DNA of 49,757 nucleotides from Flavobacteriaceae bacterium (GCA_020854235.1 JADZFW010000117.1:1-49757); one strand, 5' to 3'; shown: positions 1 through 9,976, numbered from the stretch's first letter. The notes: generated by a model from the letters alone, not told the origin. Translations and numbers: made by a program.

Positions 1-1532
1 ACGTCACGAACCTCAAATCCGGCTCTTTCACGAGAAAGACCTCCTGGGCCTAAAGCCGATAAACGGCGTTTGTGTGTAATTTCAGCCAATGGATTGGTTT
101 GATCCATAAACTGAGAAAGTTGGTTGGTTCCAAAGAATGAGTTGATTACCGATGACAATGTTTTGGCATTGATCAAATCGATTGGTGTGAATACCTCATT
201 GTCACGAACGTTCATTCTTTCACGAATGGTACGAGACATACGAGACAAACCTACGGCAAATTGATTGGCCAATTGTTCCCCTACCGTTCTTACACGTCTA
301 TTGGACAAGTGGTCAATATCATCAACCTCAGCTTTAGAGTTGATCAACTCAATCAAATATTTGATGATGGTAATAATGTCCAATTTGGTCAAAATTTCCA
401 TATTGATATCAATATTCAAATTGAGTTTCTTATTCATTCTGTAACGACCTACTTCTCCTAAACTGTATCGTTGTTCGGAGAAGAACAACTTGTCTATGAT
501 TCCTTTTGCGGTTTCATAATCTGGTGGTTCGGCGTTACGTAATTGTCTGTATATGTGTTCGACCGCTTCCACTTCTGAGTTGGTCGGGTCTTTTTGCAAA
601 GTATTGTGTATGATGGCGTAATCGGCCAACAAATTATCTTCTTTATGTAATAAGATAGATTTGGAACCTGAATCCACAATCATATCGATATGATCTTTTT
701 CAAGAATGGTATCACGGTCAAAAATAATCTCATTACGTTCGATAGAAACTACCTCGCCGGTATCCTCATCCACAAAGTCCTCAAACCATGTTTTCAAGAT
801 ACGAGCAGCAGTTTTTCTACCAACAATTCTTTTTAAACCGGCTTTAGAAACTTTAACTTCTTCAGCAAGGTCAAATATTTCAAGGATATCTTTATCACGT
901 TCAAAACCTATAGCTCTTAATAAAGTAGTAACAGGTAACTTTTTCTTTCTATCGATGTAAGCATACATCACTTGGTTGATATCGGTAGCAAATTCTATCC
1001 AAGACCCTTTGAAAGGAATTACTCGGGCAGAATACAATTTGGTACCATTGGCATGGTATGATTGACCGAAGAATACACCAGGTGAACGGTGCAACTGAGA
1101 TACAATAACTCTTTCAGCTCCATTAATGATAAAGGAACCGCTTTCGGTCATATAAGGAATGGTCCCGAGATACACATCTTGGACAACGGTTTCGAAGTCT
1201 TCGTGTTCGGGATCAGTACAATAAAGTTTTAATCGGGCTTTTAAAGGCACACTGTAGGAAAGTCCACGTTCTATACATTCTTGAATGGTATATCGAGGTG
1301 GGTCGATGAAGTAGTCCAAAAATTCCAACACAAATTGGTTTCTAGTATCTGTGATAGGGAAAATTTCGGAAAAGGTTTTGTATAAACCTTCGTTGTTTCT
1401 ATTTTCGGCTTTGGTTTGAAGTTGGAAAAAATCCTGGAAGGATTTGATCTGAATATCCAAAAAATCAGGATATTCAGTAGTTAACTGTGCCGAGGCAAAA
1501 TTGATTCTTTGGTTTGATGTTGGATTTGCCAA
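1..1532 (-). CDS. rpoB: DNA-directed RNA polymerase beta subunit, N-terminal part (runs off window start)
   Basis: Minus-strand translation reads ...[36 protein letters not shown]...[52 protein letters not shown]..., typical Bacteroidota RpoB; directly downstream of rplL. Start inferred as TTG at 1532. Confidence 0.95.
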   Translation of the reverse strand, partial: MANPTSNQRINFASAQLTTEYPDFLDIQIKSFQDFFQLQTKAENRNNEGLYKTFSEIFPITDTRNQFVLEFLDYFIDPPRYTIQECIERGLSYSVPLKARLKLYCTDPEHEDFETVVQDVYLGTIPYMTESGSFIINGAERVIVSQLHRSPGVFFGQSYHANGTKLYSARVIPFKGSWIEFATDINQVMYAYIDRKKKLPVTTLLRAIGFERDKDILEIFDLAEEVKVSKAGLKRIVGRKTAARILKTWFEDFVDEDTGEVVSIERNEIIFDRDTILEKDHIDMIVDSGSKSILLHKEDNLLADYAIIHNTLQKDPTNSEVEAVEHIYRQLRNAEPPDYETAKGIIDKLFFSEQRYSLGEVGRYRMNKKLNLNIDINMEILTKLDIITIIKYLIELINSKAEVDDIDHLSNRRVRTVGEQLANQFAVGLSRMSRTIRERMNVRDNEVFTPIDLINAKTLSSVINSFFGTNQLSQFMDQTNPLAEITHKRRLSALGPGGLSRERAGFEVRD

Positions 1533-1580
1533 TGGAATAAAATTTATAATTGATATAAGAACGAATTATATACACAAAAT

Positions 1581-1619
1581 GGTTTAGGTCATTCCCGAGC
1601 TTTCGAGATGACCTAAACC
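1581..1619 (-). promoter_or_regulatory. Perfect 12-bp inverted repeat (15-nt loop) in rplL-rpoB intergenic region
   Basis: GGTTTAGGTCAT (1581-1592) / ATGACCTAAACC (1608-1619). Confidence 0.75.
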
Positions 1620-1639
1620 GTTTGAAGTTTTGCGAGAAC

Positions 1640-2014
1640 TTATTTAAGTTCTACTACAGCTCCAGCTTCTTCTAAAGATTTTTTCAAACCTTCAGCTTCG
1701 TCTTTAGAAACACCTTCTTTGATTGGTGCAGGAGCTCCGTCTACGACGTCTTTAGCTTCTTTCAATCCTAGACCGGTTAATTCTTTTACTAATTTTACAA
1801 CTGCTAATTTAGAAGCGCCTGCATCTTTAAGAATAACATCAAAAGATGTTTTTTCTTCTACAACAGCTGCTTCAGAAGCTGCTGCTGGACCTGCTACAAC
1901 TGCTGCTGCGGCTGGTTTGATACCATAATCGTTTTCTAAAATATCAGCTAATTCTTTAACTTCTTTTACTGTTAAATTGACTAATTTCTCTGCGAAATCT
2001 TTTAAATCTGCCAT
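1640..2014 (-). CDS. rplL: 50S ribosomal protein L7/L12
   Basis: 124 aa; [39 protein letters not shown] signature. Confidence 0.99.
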   Translation of the reverse strand: MADLKDFAEKLVNLTVKEVKELADILENDYGIKPAAAAVVAGPAAASEAAVVEEKTSFDVILKDAGASKLAVVKLVKELTGLGLKEAKDVVDGAPAPIKEGVSKDEAEGLKKSLEEAGAVVELK

Positions 2015-2050
2015 TTTACTCTGGTTTAATTGTTATTGTTTATTTAGTGC

Positions 2051-2566
2051 TTATTTTTCAGATAATGTTTTCAATACACCTGATAATGTATTTCCTCCTG
2101 ATTGTAAAGCGGAAATCACATTTCTCATTGGTGACTGTAACATATTGATAACATCTCCGATTAAATCTTCTTTAGATTTGAGGTTGACTAGATTGTCAAG
2201 TTGTTCATCACCTACATAAACTGATTCAAGTACATAAGCACCTTTCAGAATCGGTCTATCAGAAGTTTTACGGAAATTTTTAATTAATAAAGCTGGAGCT
2301 TTGCTGTCATTGGCAATCATCATGGATGTATTGCCGTGTAAAACAGATGGTAAATCTCCAAAATCTTTATCTGATCTCTCCATTGCTTTGGCTAGCAATG
2401 TATTCTTAACCACCGACATTTTAACGTCTGCTTTAAAACACGCTCTACGTAAGTTGGACGTGTCTGTAGCGTTCAAATCTGATATATCAGCTAAGTATAT
2501 GACGTTGTTATCAGTCAGGATAGTTGTTAAATCGGCTATAATTATTGATTTTTCCTCTCTTGTCAT
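2051..2566 (-). CDS. rplJ: 50S ribosomal protein L10
   Basis: 171 aa, L10 family, position between rplA and rplL. Confidence 0.98.
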   Translation of the reverse strand: MTREEKSIIIADLTTILTDNNVIYLADISDLNATDTSNLRRACFKADVKMSVVKNTLLAKAMERSDKDFGDLPSVLHGNTSMMIANDSKAPALLIKNFRKTSDRPILKGAYVLESVYVGDEQLDNLVNLKSKEDLIGDVINMLQSPMRNVISALQSGGNTLSGVLKTLSEK

Positions 2567-2586
2567 TTGATTCGGTTTTAACTAAC

Positions 2587-3279
2587 TTATATTGACTTAA
2601 TATCAACCCCAATACTAGGACTCATGGTGCTGGAGATGTATATACTTTTCATATAATCACCTTTAGCCGCAGCAGGTTTGAGTTTTTTGATGGTTTGAAT
2701 GAGTTCCTTTGCATTTTCAGCAATCTTGTCGGCGTCAAAAGAAACCTTTCCGATACCTGCATGAATAATTCCGGTTTTATCAACTTTGAAGTCAATTTTA
2801 CCAGCTTTAATTGCAATTACCGCTTTTCCGATTTCCATGGTTACTGTACCGGTTTTTGGGTTTGGCATTAAGCCACGAGGACCTAATATACGACCGAAAG
2901 GTCCCAATTTACCCATTACACTCGGCATGGTAACAATAACGTCCACGTCTGTCCATCCTTCTTTAATTTTTTGAAGGTAATCGTCTAATCCCACATAATC
3001 TGCTCCTGCTTCTTTAGCTTCGGCTTCTTTATCGGGAGTAACTAATGCCAATACTTTCACATCTTTACCGGTCCCATGTGGCAATGATACCACACCTCTT
3101 ACCATTTGGTCAGCTTTACGAGGGTCAACAGCCAATCTCACAGCGATATCAACGGTAGCGTCGAAATTTACACTGGTGATGTCTTTAACCAACTTTGCTG
3201 CATCTGTAAGAGCATAAGTTAAGGTATTAGTGTCAAGTTTGGAAGTAGCTACTTTTTGTTTTTTAGTTAATTTTGCCAT
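2587..3279 (-). CDS. rplA: 50S ribosomal protein L1
   Basis: 230 aa; [16 protein letters not shown] signature. Confidence 0.99.
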   Translation of the reverse strand: MAKLTKKQKVATSKLDTNTLTYALTDAAKLVKDITSVNFDATVDIAVRLAVDPRKADQMVRGVVSLPHGTGKDVKVLALVTPDKEAEAKEAGADYVGLDDYLQKIKEGWTDVDVIVTMPSVMGKLGPFGRILGPRGLMPNPKTGTVTMEIGKAVIAIKAGKIDFKVDKTGIIHAGIGKVSFDADKIAENAKELIQTIKKLKPAAAKGDYMKSIYISSTMSPSIGVDIKSI

Positions 3280-3304
3280 TTAATAAAATGTTATAATTAA
3301 TAAA

Positions 3305-3742
3305 TTAAAAAGGAGCTGTTCCTTTTACTTTAATACCCATAGAACGAGCCGTTCCTGCAACCATTTTCATGGCTGATTCGATTGTAAATGCATTCAAATC
3401 CTGCATTTTATCTTCGGCTATCGTTTTAACTTGGTCCCAAGTAACGGTTGCTACTTTGTTTCTGTTTGGCACTCCTGATCCTTTAGGTGCTTTAGAGGTT
3501 TCCAATAACTGTACTGCTGCTGGAGGAGTTTTGATAACAAAATCAAATGATTTGTCTTTAAACACAGTGATAGCAACTGGTAAAATTTTACCAGGCTTAT
3601 CTTGAGTTCTAGCATTAAACTGCTTACAGAACTCCATAATGTTTACTCCGGCAGAACCTAAAGCAGGACCCACTGGTGGAGAGGGATTTGCTGCCCCGCC
3701 ACGTACTTGTAGTTTTACAACTTTAAATACTTCTTTTGCCAT
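3305..3742 (-). CDS. rplK: 50S ribosomal protein L11
   Basis: 145 aa; [33 protein letters not shown] signature. Confidence 0.99.
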   Translation of the reverse strand: MAKEVFKVVKLQVRGGAANPSPPVGPALGSAGVNIMEFCKQFNARTQDKPGKILPVAITVFKDKSFDFVIKTPPAAVQLLETSKAPKGSGVPNRNKVATVTWDQVKTIAEDKMQDLNAFTIESAMKMVAGTARSMGIKVKGTAPF

Positions 3743-3819
3743 TTCTGATTTACATGCGACACTTTCTCAAAGGTGGAAGCGGTTGAGATTGCATCAATTA
3801 TACTTATTGTAACACTTTT

Positions 3820-4368
3820 TTAGATCTTCTCTACTTGCATATAACTGAGTTCCAAAGGTGTTTTTCTTCCGAAAATTTTCACCATGACCTCTAGTTTACG
3901 TTTTTCTTCATTGATTTTTTCAACAGTTCCATCAAATCCATTGAAGGCTCCGTCAATTACTTTTACAGTTTCTCCAACAATAAAAGGTATCATTACATTT
4001 TCATTTGCGATAGCCAATTCATCTACTTTACCCAACATACGGTTAATCTCCGTTTTACGTAAAGGTACAGGATCACCTCCTTTTTCATCTCCCAACATAC
4101 CAATAACTCCAGGAATGGATTTGATAATATGAGGAATTTCACCACTCAAATTGGCTTGTATCATAACATAACCAGGGAAATAAACTCTTTCCTTGTTATA
4201 TTTTTTACCGTTGCGAATTTGGATAACCTTTTCAGTTGGAACTAAAACAGTCTCGATATAGTCAGCTAAATTAAGACGAACAATTTCATTATCAAGGTAA
4301 GCTTTTACCTTGTTTTCTTGGCCACCTATTGCCTTAACGACATACCATTTTTTGACAAAATCGGACAT
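3820..4368 (-). CDS. nusG: Transcription termination/antitermination protein NusG
   Basis: 182 aa; WYVVKAIGGQENKV N-terminus and KOW-like C-terminus; syntenic. Confidence 0.98.
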   Translation of the reverse strand: MSDFVKKWYVVKAIGGQENKVKAYLDNEIVRLNLADYIETVLVPTEKVIQIRNGKKYNKERVYFPGYVMIQANLSGEIPHIIKSIPGVIGMLGDEKGGDPVPLRKTEINRMLGKVDELAIANENVMIPFIVGETVKVIDGAFNGFDGTVEKINEEKRKLEVMVKIFGRKTPLELSYMQVEKI

Positions 4369-4376
4369 AATTTGAT

Positions 4377-4565
4377 TTAAAATAGTTGAAATATAAATTT
4401 GAGAATATTTTGAAATGATTTGTCAGCTGCAAAAACCAATAAGGCAAAAATTACAGTAAAAACCGCAACGACAGCAGTAGATTTTTGTGCTTCTTCCCAA
4501 GAAATCCAGGTAACATTCTCCTTCAATTCGGTAAAAGACTCTTTTACGTAGTTTACAAATTTCAT
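4377..4565 (-). CDS. secE: Preprotein translocase subunit SecE
   Basis: 62 aa single-TM protein, KEVTW-like motif (ENVTWISWEEAQKST), between tRNA-Trp and nusG. Confidence 0.95.
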   Translation of the reverse strand: MKFVNYVKESFTELKENVTWISWEEAQKSTAVVAVFTVIFALLVFAADKSFQNILKFIFQLF

Positions 4566-4642
4566 TCTTTAACTATTTCTAACGGTTTAACCCGCGTTAT
4601 TAAAAAAAATTGGAAAAAATATCTCGACTGATATTCTATTTG

Positions 4643-4715
4643 CGCGGGCGGAAAGATTCGAACTCTCGACATTTGGTTTTGGAGACCAACGCTCTACCAA
4701 CTGAACTACACCCGC
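4643..4715 (-). tRNA. tRNA-Trp (CCA)
   Basis: GCGGGTGTAGTTCAGTTGGTAGAGCGTTGGTCTCCAAAACCAAATGTCGAGAGTTCGAATCTTTCCGCCCGC folds as cloverleaf with anticodon CCA. Confidence 0.97.
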
Positions 4716-4843
4716 TTGTGGAATGCAAGCATTCCGTTTAGAACTTCAATATTTTATTTAAAAATTAAAGTTCTCTTACAACACAACAAGGTATCCCGAT
4801 GAAACGGAACACCTTATTGATGTAATTTTATGAATGAAGATGA

Positions 4844-6031
4844 TTAGTCTACTAATTCAGTAACCTGACCAGCTCCAACTGTTCTACCACCTTCACGAAT
4901 CGCAAAACGTAAACCTACGTTCAAAGCGATTGCTTGATGTAATTCAACATTGATTGTCAAGTTGTCACCTGGCATAACCATCTCTACTCCTGCAGGTAAT
5001 TGGATATTTCCAGTTACGTCAGTTGTTCTTACATAGAACTGAGGACGATAGTTGTTGTGGAATGGAGTATGACGTCCACCCTCTTCTTTTTTAAGGATAT
5101 AGACCTCTGCTTTGAATTTAGCGTGTGGTTTAACTGATCCTGGTTTACAAAGAACCATACCACGACTGATGGCTGATTTTTCAACACCTCTCAACAATAA
5201 ACCTACGTTATCTCCAGCTTCACCTCTATCTAATATTTTACGGAACATCTCAACTCCAGTAATAGTAGAAGTTAATTTTTCAGCTCCCATACCGATGATT
5301 TCAACTGGATCTCCTGTATTGGCAACACCACTTTCGATACGACCTGTAGCAACAGTTCCACGACCAGTAATTGTAAATACGTCTTCAACAGGCATCAAGA
5401 ATGGTTTATCAACATCACGTGGAGGTAATTCAATCCAGTTATCAACTGCATCCATTAATTCCATAACTTTAGCTTCCCATTCTGGTTCTCCGTTCAATGC
5501 TCCTAGTGCAGAACCTTGAATTACAGGAGTGTTATCTCCATCATATTCGTAGAATGAAAGAAGATCTCTAATCTCCATTTCTACTAATTCCAACAATTCA
5601 GGGTCATCAACTAAGTCTACTTTATTCATGAATACAACCAAACGAGGCACACCTACTTGACGTCCTAAAAGGATATGCTCACGAGTTTGTGGCATTGGTC
5701 CGTCTGTAGCAGCTACAACGATGATTGCACCGTCCATTTGAGCAGCACCTGTTACCATGTTTTTAACGTAGTCAGCGTGACCTGGACAGTCAACGTGAGC
5801 ATAGTGACGTTTTTCAGTCGCGTACTCAACGTGAGCAGTGTTGATAGTAATACCTCTTTCTTTTTCTTCAGGAGCGTTATCAATAGAATCAAACGCTTTA
5901 ATTTCTGCTAGACCTTTTTTAGAAAGTACTAAAGTAATAGCAGCAGTTAAAGTAGTTTTACCATGGTCAACGTGTCCAATAGTACCGATATTTAAATGCG
6001 GCTTATTCCTATTAAATTGTTCTTTAGCCAT
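4844..6031 (-). CDS. tuf: Elongation factor Tu
   Basis: 395 aa; [26 protein letters not shown] motifs. Confidence 0.99.
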   Translation of the reverse strand: MAKEQFNRNKPHLNIGTIGHVDHGKTTLTAAITLVLSKKGLAEIKAFDSIDNAPEEKERGITINTAHVEYATEKRHYAHVDCPGHADYVKNMVTGAAQMDGAIIVVAATDGPMPQTREHILLGRQVGVPRLVVFMNKVDLVDDPELLELVEMEIRDLLSFYEYDGDNTPVIQGSALGALNGEPEWEAKVMELMDAVDNWIELPPRDVDKPFLMPVEDVFTITGRGTVATGRIESGVANTGDPVEIIGMGAEKLTSTITGVEMFRKILDRGEAGDNVGLLLRGVEKSAISRGMVLCKPGSVKPHAKFKAEVYILKKEEGGRHTPFHNNYRPQFYVRTTDVTGNIQLPAGVEMVMPGDNLTINVELHQAIALNVGLRFAIREGGRTVGAGQVTELVD

Positions 6032-6101
6032 AATTAATTGTTTTACTTAGTTTATATTAGTGTTAATCTTAAAAATACGATTTTATAGGTAGTTTTTTTT
6101 G

Positions 6102-6173
6102 AGCCAACGACGGGAATTGAACCCGTGACCTTTTCCTTACCAAGGAAACGCTCTACCCCTGAGCTACGTCGGC
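6102..6173 (-). tRNA. tRNA-Thr (GGT)
   Basis: GCCGACGTAGCTCAGGGGTAGAGCGTTTCCTTGGTAAGGAAAAGGTCACGGGTTCAATTCCCGTCGTTGGC cloverleaf. Confidence 0.97.
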
Positions 6174-6278
6174 GTAGCGGTAACAGCGGACACAATTCAT
6201 CGGTCATAAAGATGGTATAAACCGATTCACTTGCTCTACGAATTCAAATCAAATTGACTAGCAATTGTTTGAAAATTG

Positions 6279-6351
6279 AGCGGGAGACGGGACTCGAACC
6301 CGCGACATTCAGCTTGGAAGGCTGAAGCTCTACCAACTGAGCTACTCCCGC
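6279..6351 (-). tRNA. tRNA-Gly (TCC)
   Basis: GCGGGAGTAGCTCAGTTGGTAGAGCTTCAGCCTTCCAAGCTGAATGTCGCGGGTTCGAGTCCCGTCTCCCGC. Confidence 0.97.
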
Positions 6352-6381
6352 CTATTAGTGCTATTACACTAAATACTCTAG

Positions 6382-6462
<81 letters not shown>

Positions 6463-6479
6463 ATGATTAAAAAGAACTG

Positions 6480-6553
6480 AGCCGATGGAGGGATTCGAAC
6501 CCCCGACCTGCTGATTACAAATCAGCAGCTCTGACCAACTGAGCTACATCGGC
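6480..6553 (-). tRNA. tRNA-Thr (TGT)
   Basis: GCCGATGTAGCTCAGTTGGTCAGAGCTGCTGATTTGTAATCAGCAGGTCGGGGGTTCGAATCCCTCCATCGGC. Confidence 0.97.
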
Positions 6554-6562
6554 ATAAAAAAA

Positions 6563-6586
6563 CAGACCGCTTTTTGAAACGGTCTG
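6563..6586 (-). terminator. 7-bp hairpin plus U-run immediately 5' of the tRNA cluster (terminator-like leader element)
   Basis: CAGACCG..CGGTCTG followed on minus strand by TTTTTTT. Confidence 0.65.
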
Positions 6587-6617
6587 CAAATGTATAAACT
6601 TTTATTTTCTGTGCAAA
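6587..6617 (-). promoter_or_regulatory. Bacteroidota-type promoter TTTG-N19-TACATTTG for tRNA-tuf-secE-nusG-ribosomal-rpoB superoperon
   Basis: Minus strand TTTG (6617-6614), 19 nt, TACATTTG (6594-6587); matches TTTG / TAnnTTTG consensus. Confidence 0.65.
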
Positions 6618-6645
6618 AAAAATTGCACTTTTTTTTATTAAATTT

Positions 6646-6951
6646 TTATTCGTGCTTTTCTCTCTGTTTTTCCTTCAGCCTTTTTAGTGAATTTTTCATG
6701 CTACTAATTGCTTGTGTCAAAGCGTCTTCAAAGGTGCTTGAGGTCTTCTTTACCAATTTGTCCTTACCTGGAATTCCAACTTTTAGTTCTAAAATTTTGT
6801 TTTCCTTCTCACTTGTTTTCTGAACTTTTAGAAAAACTTCAGCTCCGATAATGTTTTCTTGAAACTTTAACAGTGCTTCGACTTTTTCTTCAATAAGTTG
6901 AACTAATTTTTTGTCTGCATTAAAATTGACGGCTTGCACTTGTACTTTCAT
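6646..6951 (-). CDS. hpf: Ribosome hibernation-promoting factor / sigma-54 modulation family (short HPF)
   Basis: MKVQVQAVNFNADKKLVQLIEEKVEALLKF...; start at internal Met (6951) rather than the ORF-track start. Confidence 0.88.
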   Translation of the reverse strand: MKVQVQAVNFNADKKLVQLIEEKVEALLKFQENIIGAEVFLKVQKTSEKENKILELKVGIPGKDKLVKKTSSTFEDALTQAISSMKNSLKRLKEKQREKHE

Positions 6952-7286
6952 ATATAATAATTTAATTGATTGTAATGACCCAATGAATATAATCTGTAAA
7001 TCAATTTTAAAGATTTCAAATTTCAAAGAGTCAATTTAATTTTAGTTTTTAGATTTTTTTAAAACGGCATGAATAGATTCATGACAACACTGTTGATTTG
7101 TTTTATTTCATATAGAACTTATTTAGAATTATACTAGGTAAAGTTACAAAAAAAAATAAATCAATTCAGCAATCAATCATAAAATTTTCAAAAATTAATT
7201 TACATTATTGTATACTTTACTAACGCATTTGAATTAAATGAAGAAGTCGTATATGCATCCTTTTTAACCTATACATATACTTTATA

Positions 7287-8177
7287 TCATTTATGAGAAT
7301 TTCTAGGGTGTGCTTTTTTATAAACTTCTTTTAATCTTTCCAAGCTGGTATGGGTATAAACTTGAGTTGATGCCAAACTAGAATGTCCTAATAACTCTTT
7401 AACCGTATTCAAATCAGAACCTTCATCCAATAAATGTGTGGCAAAAGCATGTCTTAAAACGTGGGGACTTCTTTTCTCTTTGCTACTGACCAAGGTCATA
7501 AATTGTTTGACAATCTTATAAACCATTGAATCATATATAGGTTCACCTTTATCCGTTAACAATAATTGGGTTTGTATTGTTTCCAATTGTTTTCTAAACA
7601 CAAGATATTCTTTTATCTTTATGCTGGTAACATCCAACAATGGAATAAAACGTTCTTTATTGCGTTTACCCAATACTTTAATTTGCCGACTTTCCAAATT
7701 GACATCCGATAGTTGCAAACCTATCAGTTCCGATCTACGCATACCTGTAGTGTAGAGCAATTCCATAATCAATTCATTTCTCAAATTTTCAAAGGATTTT
7801 TCAGTCCCATAAATTTCTGACAAATGTTGCATTTCCTTTTGAGAAAATGGTACTAAAACTTTTTTGGGGGTTTTAAGCGAACGATGCTGGTCTAAGGGAT
7901 TTTTTTCTAAAACTCCAGTTTTTAGTAAGAAATTGTAAAAAGTCTTAAGCGAACTGATTTTCCGATTGACACTTCTGTTTTCTAAGCCAGATTCCATCAA
8001 TGCCACAATCCAGCTCCTGATTTGACCATAAACTACTTCATGCAATTCTGAGGTATCACCTTGTTTTAGGAGAAAATCTTTAAAACTTTTTAAATCCGAA
8101 GCATAAGCAGTTAGGGTATGTTTGGAATACCCTTTCTCAACCTTTAAATAGTCTATGAATTTTTGAATAATCATCAA
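7287..8177 (-). CDS. xerC: Tyrosine recombinase XerC-like
   Basis: 296 aa; N-terminal SAM-like domain, R..R..H-x-x-H..Y (TGMRRSEL, HVLRHAFATHLL, LGHSSLASTQVYTH). Confidence 0.93.
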   Translation of the reverse strand: MMIIQKFIDYLKVEKGYSKHTLTAYASDLKSFKDFLLKQGDTSELHEVVYGQIRSWIVALMESGLENRSVNRKISSLKTFYNFLLKTGVLEKNPLDQHRSLKTPKKVLVPFSQKEMQHLSEIYGTEKSFENLRNELIMELLYTTGMRRSELIGLQLSDVNLESRQIKVLGKRNKERFIPLLDVTSIKIKEYLVFRKQLETIQTQLLLTDKGEPIYDSMVYKIVKQFMTLVSSKEKRSPHVLRHAFATHLLDEGSDLNTVKELLGHSSLASTQVYTHTSLERLKEVYKKAHPRNSHK

Positions 8178-8192
8178 TTGGTATAAAAGAAA

Positions 8193-8236
8193 AAACGCTA
8201 AAGTACAAAGTTAATAAACTTATAGCTTTAGCGTTT
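8193..8236 (-). terminator. Rho-independent terminator after rpsU
   Basis: AAACGCTAAAG / CTTTAGCGTTT 11-bp stem followed on minus strand by T-run. Confidence 0.7.
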
Positions 8237-8256
8237 AAATTTTATGAAAAATCAAA

Positions 8257-8454
8257 CTATGACTGCTCTTCTGCCGTTCTACGACGTTGTAAGTATGTCG
8301 CTTTGATTTTCATACTTCTATTTTCTACAGAAGGTTTGGTGAATTGCTTTTTCTGACGCAATTTTCTCATCACCTTGGTGTTGTCAAATTTACGTTTAAA
8401 GCGTTTTAACGCTCTATCAATATTTTCACCGTCTTTAATTGGTATGATTAACAT
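8257..8454 (-). CDS. rpsU: 30S ribosomal protein S21
   Basis: 65 aa; MLIIPIKDGENIDRALKRFKRKFDNTKVMRKLRQKKQFTKPSVENR. Confidence 0.97.
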   Translation of the reverse strand: MLIIPIKDGENIDRALKRFKRKFDNTKVMRKLRQKKQFTKPSVENRSMKIKATYLQRRRTAEEQS

Positions 8455-8461
8455 ATTGAGG

Positions 8462-8470
8462 CACCTCCTT
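8462..8470 (-). promoter_or_regulatory. Extended Shine-Dalgarno of rpsU
   Basis: Minus strand AAGGAGGTGCCTCAATATG; 9-nt complement to 16S CACCUCCUU, 7 nt from ATG. Confidence 0.9.
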
Positions 8471-8552
8471 CCAAACTGTTTCTATTTAATGGTTTATAAT
8501 GGGTGGCAAAAATAAGTTTTTTTTTATAATTAACACCTATTTAAACTAAAAT

Positions 8553-9716
8553 TTAAATGCGACTTACATCTTTATCTCCTCTACCAGATAAATTTATAAC
8601 AACTAAAGCCCCTTTATTTTTGAATAATTTGGTTGTCAATGCTACAGCATGTGAAGATTCAATGGCCGGAATAATCCCTTCTTTTTGAGACAATAATTTA
8701 TATGCTTCAATTGCCTCAGCATCTGAAACCGGATGATATTGAACCCGTTCGGTATCTCTCAAATGTGCATGTTCAGGGCCTATACCCGGATAATCCAAAC
8801 CGGCAGCTATGGAAGCTGAAGGAATCGGATTACCTTGTTCATCGGCTAAACATAAGGAATAAGAACCTTGAAATACCATTGGCTTACCTAAAGTGAGTGT
8901 TGCAGCCGTTTTACCCAATTCCATTTTCTCTCCGGCTGCTTCGGCAGCATAAAGTGCTACTTCAGGTAAATCTATAAAATGAGCAAAAGCACCAATTGCA
9001 TTTGACCCACCACCTATACAAGCTACGACTGCATCGGGTAAACGACCTTCAATTTCAATAATTTGTTTTTTGATTTCTTCACTGATGACCGATTGAAAAT
9101 ATCTGACAATGGTTGGATAAGGATGTGGCCCCACGGCTGAACCTAGTAAGTAAAAAGCTTGAGGATTATGTACATAATAGGTAAGGGCGGCATCAACCGC
9201 ATCTTTAAGAGTGGCATTTCCGTCGTTAGCAGTAATGACTTCTGCTCCTAGCGTAATCATTCTTTCCACATTCATTTTTTGGCGTTCGGAGTCTACTTTC
9301 CCCATAAACACTTTACATTTCATACCCATTAACGCAGCTACGGTTGCAGTAGCAACACCATGTTGTCCTGCTCCGGTTTCTGCAATGATTTCTGTTGCAC
9401 CCATGCGTTTGGCTAATAGAATTTGACCTAAAGTATTGTTGATTTTATGAGAACCTGTATGATTGAGATCTTCTCTTTTCAAGTAAATGGTACTTCCTGT
9501 TATACGGGAAAGGTTTTCAGCTTTATACAAAGGTGAAGGTCTACCTACAAATGTTTTTAAAAGGTTTGTGAATTCTAATTTGAATTCTGGTTCATCTTTA
9601 TAAGTTAAAAAGACTTCATAGAGATGATTGAGTTTAGCGGCTAAATGATCGGGAACAAATTGTCCTCCGTAATTTCCAAAATAGCCTACTTTAGTTTCGA
9701 TTGCTGTTGTTTCCAT
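8553..9716 (-). CDS. trpB: Tryptophan synthase beta chain
   Basis: 387 aa; YFGNYGGQFVPDHL, LKREDLNHTGSHKINN, AETGAGQHGVATA, GGGSNAIG. Confidence 0.98.
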   Translation of the reverse strand: METTAIETKVGYFGNYGGQFVPDHLAAKLNHLYEVFLTYKDEPEFKLEFTNLLKTFVGRPSPLYKAENLSRITGSTIYLKREDLNHTGSHKINNTLGQILLAKRMGATEIIAETGAGQHGVATATVAALMGMKCKVFMGKVDSERQKMNVERMITLGAEVITANDGNATLKDAVDAALTYYVHNPQAFYLLGSAVGPHPYPTIVRYFQSVISEEIKKQIIEIEGRLPDAVVACIGGGSNAIGAFAHFIDLPEVALYAAEAAGEKMELGKTAATLTLGKPMVFQGSYSLCLADEQGNPIPSASIAAGLDYPGIGPEHAHLRDTERVQYHPVSDAEAIEAYKLLSQKEGIIPAIESSHAVALTTKLFKNKGALVVINLSGRGDKDVSRI

Positions 9717-9860
9717 GATTGTTTGATTTAATTTGTTATGGTTTGATAATTTACGATTCTTGTTTATGAATGACTTGGTATGTGGATGTATTGGTTATTC
9801 GAATTTAGTTATTGAATATTGGAAATGGGAAATGGGAAATGGGAAAATGAGGCACAAAAA

Positions 9861-9884
9861 AAACCGCAGGAAATCCTGCGGTTT
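9861..9884 (-). terminator. Intrinsic terminator/attenuator in trpB leader
   Basis: Minus strand AAACCGCAGGATTTCCTGCGGTTTTTTTTG: 10-bp stem, 4-nt loop, U8 tract, ~145 nt before trpB ATG. Confidence 0.9.
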
Positions 9885-9919
9885 ATATGATGAACCCAAT
9901 CGATTATATAAACAAACAG

Positions 9920-9976
9920 TTATTCCCTATGAGAGAAAACTATTTGCCACCAATTGGTATTTAAATTTGTAAACAT
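9920..9976 (-). CDS. trpL: trp leader peptide MFTNLNTNWWQIVFSHRE
   Basis: ATG TTT ACA AAT TTA AAT ACC AAT TGG TGG CAA ATA GTT TTC TCT CAT AGG GAA TAA; tandem Trp codons before an attenuator-type terminator. Confidence 0.85.
   Translation of the reverse strand: MFTNLNTNWWQIVFSHRE

Noticed and set aside
261-960. ORFs 261..461 (+), 494..679 (-) and 706..960 (+)
   Set aside because: They lie inside the rpoB coding region in wrong frames or on the opposite strand.
1719-6050. Plus-strand ORFs antisense to rplL, rplJ, rplA, rplK, nusG and tuf
   Set aside because: Low-complexity shadow ORFs opposite highly conserved coding sequence.
7068-7083. CATGAATAGATTCATG palindrome between hpf and xerC
   Set aside because: Short palindromes are expected by chance in AT-rich spacers; no second copy noticed.
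9820-9846. GGGAAAT microsatellite between the trp terminator and trpB
   Set aside because: Only about three copies; downstream of the attenuator and without evident role.
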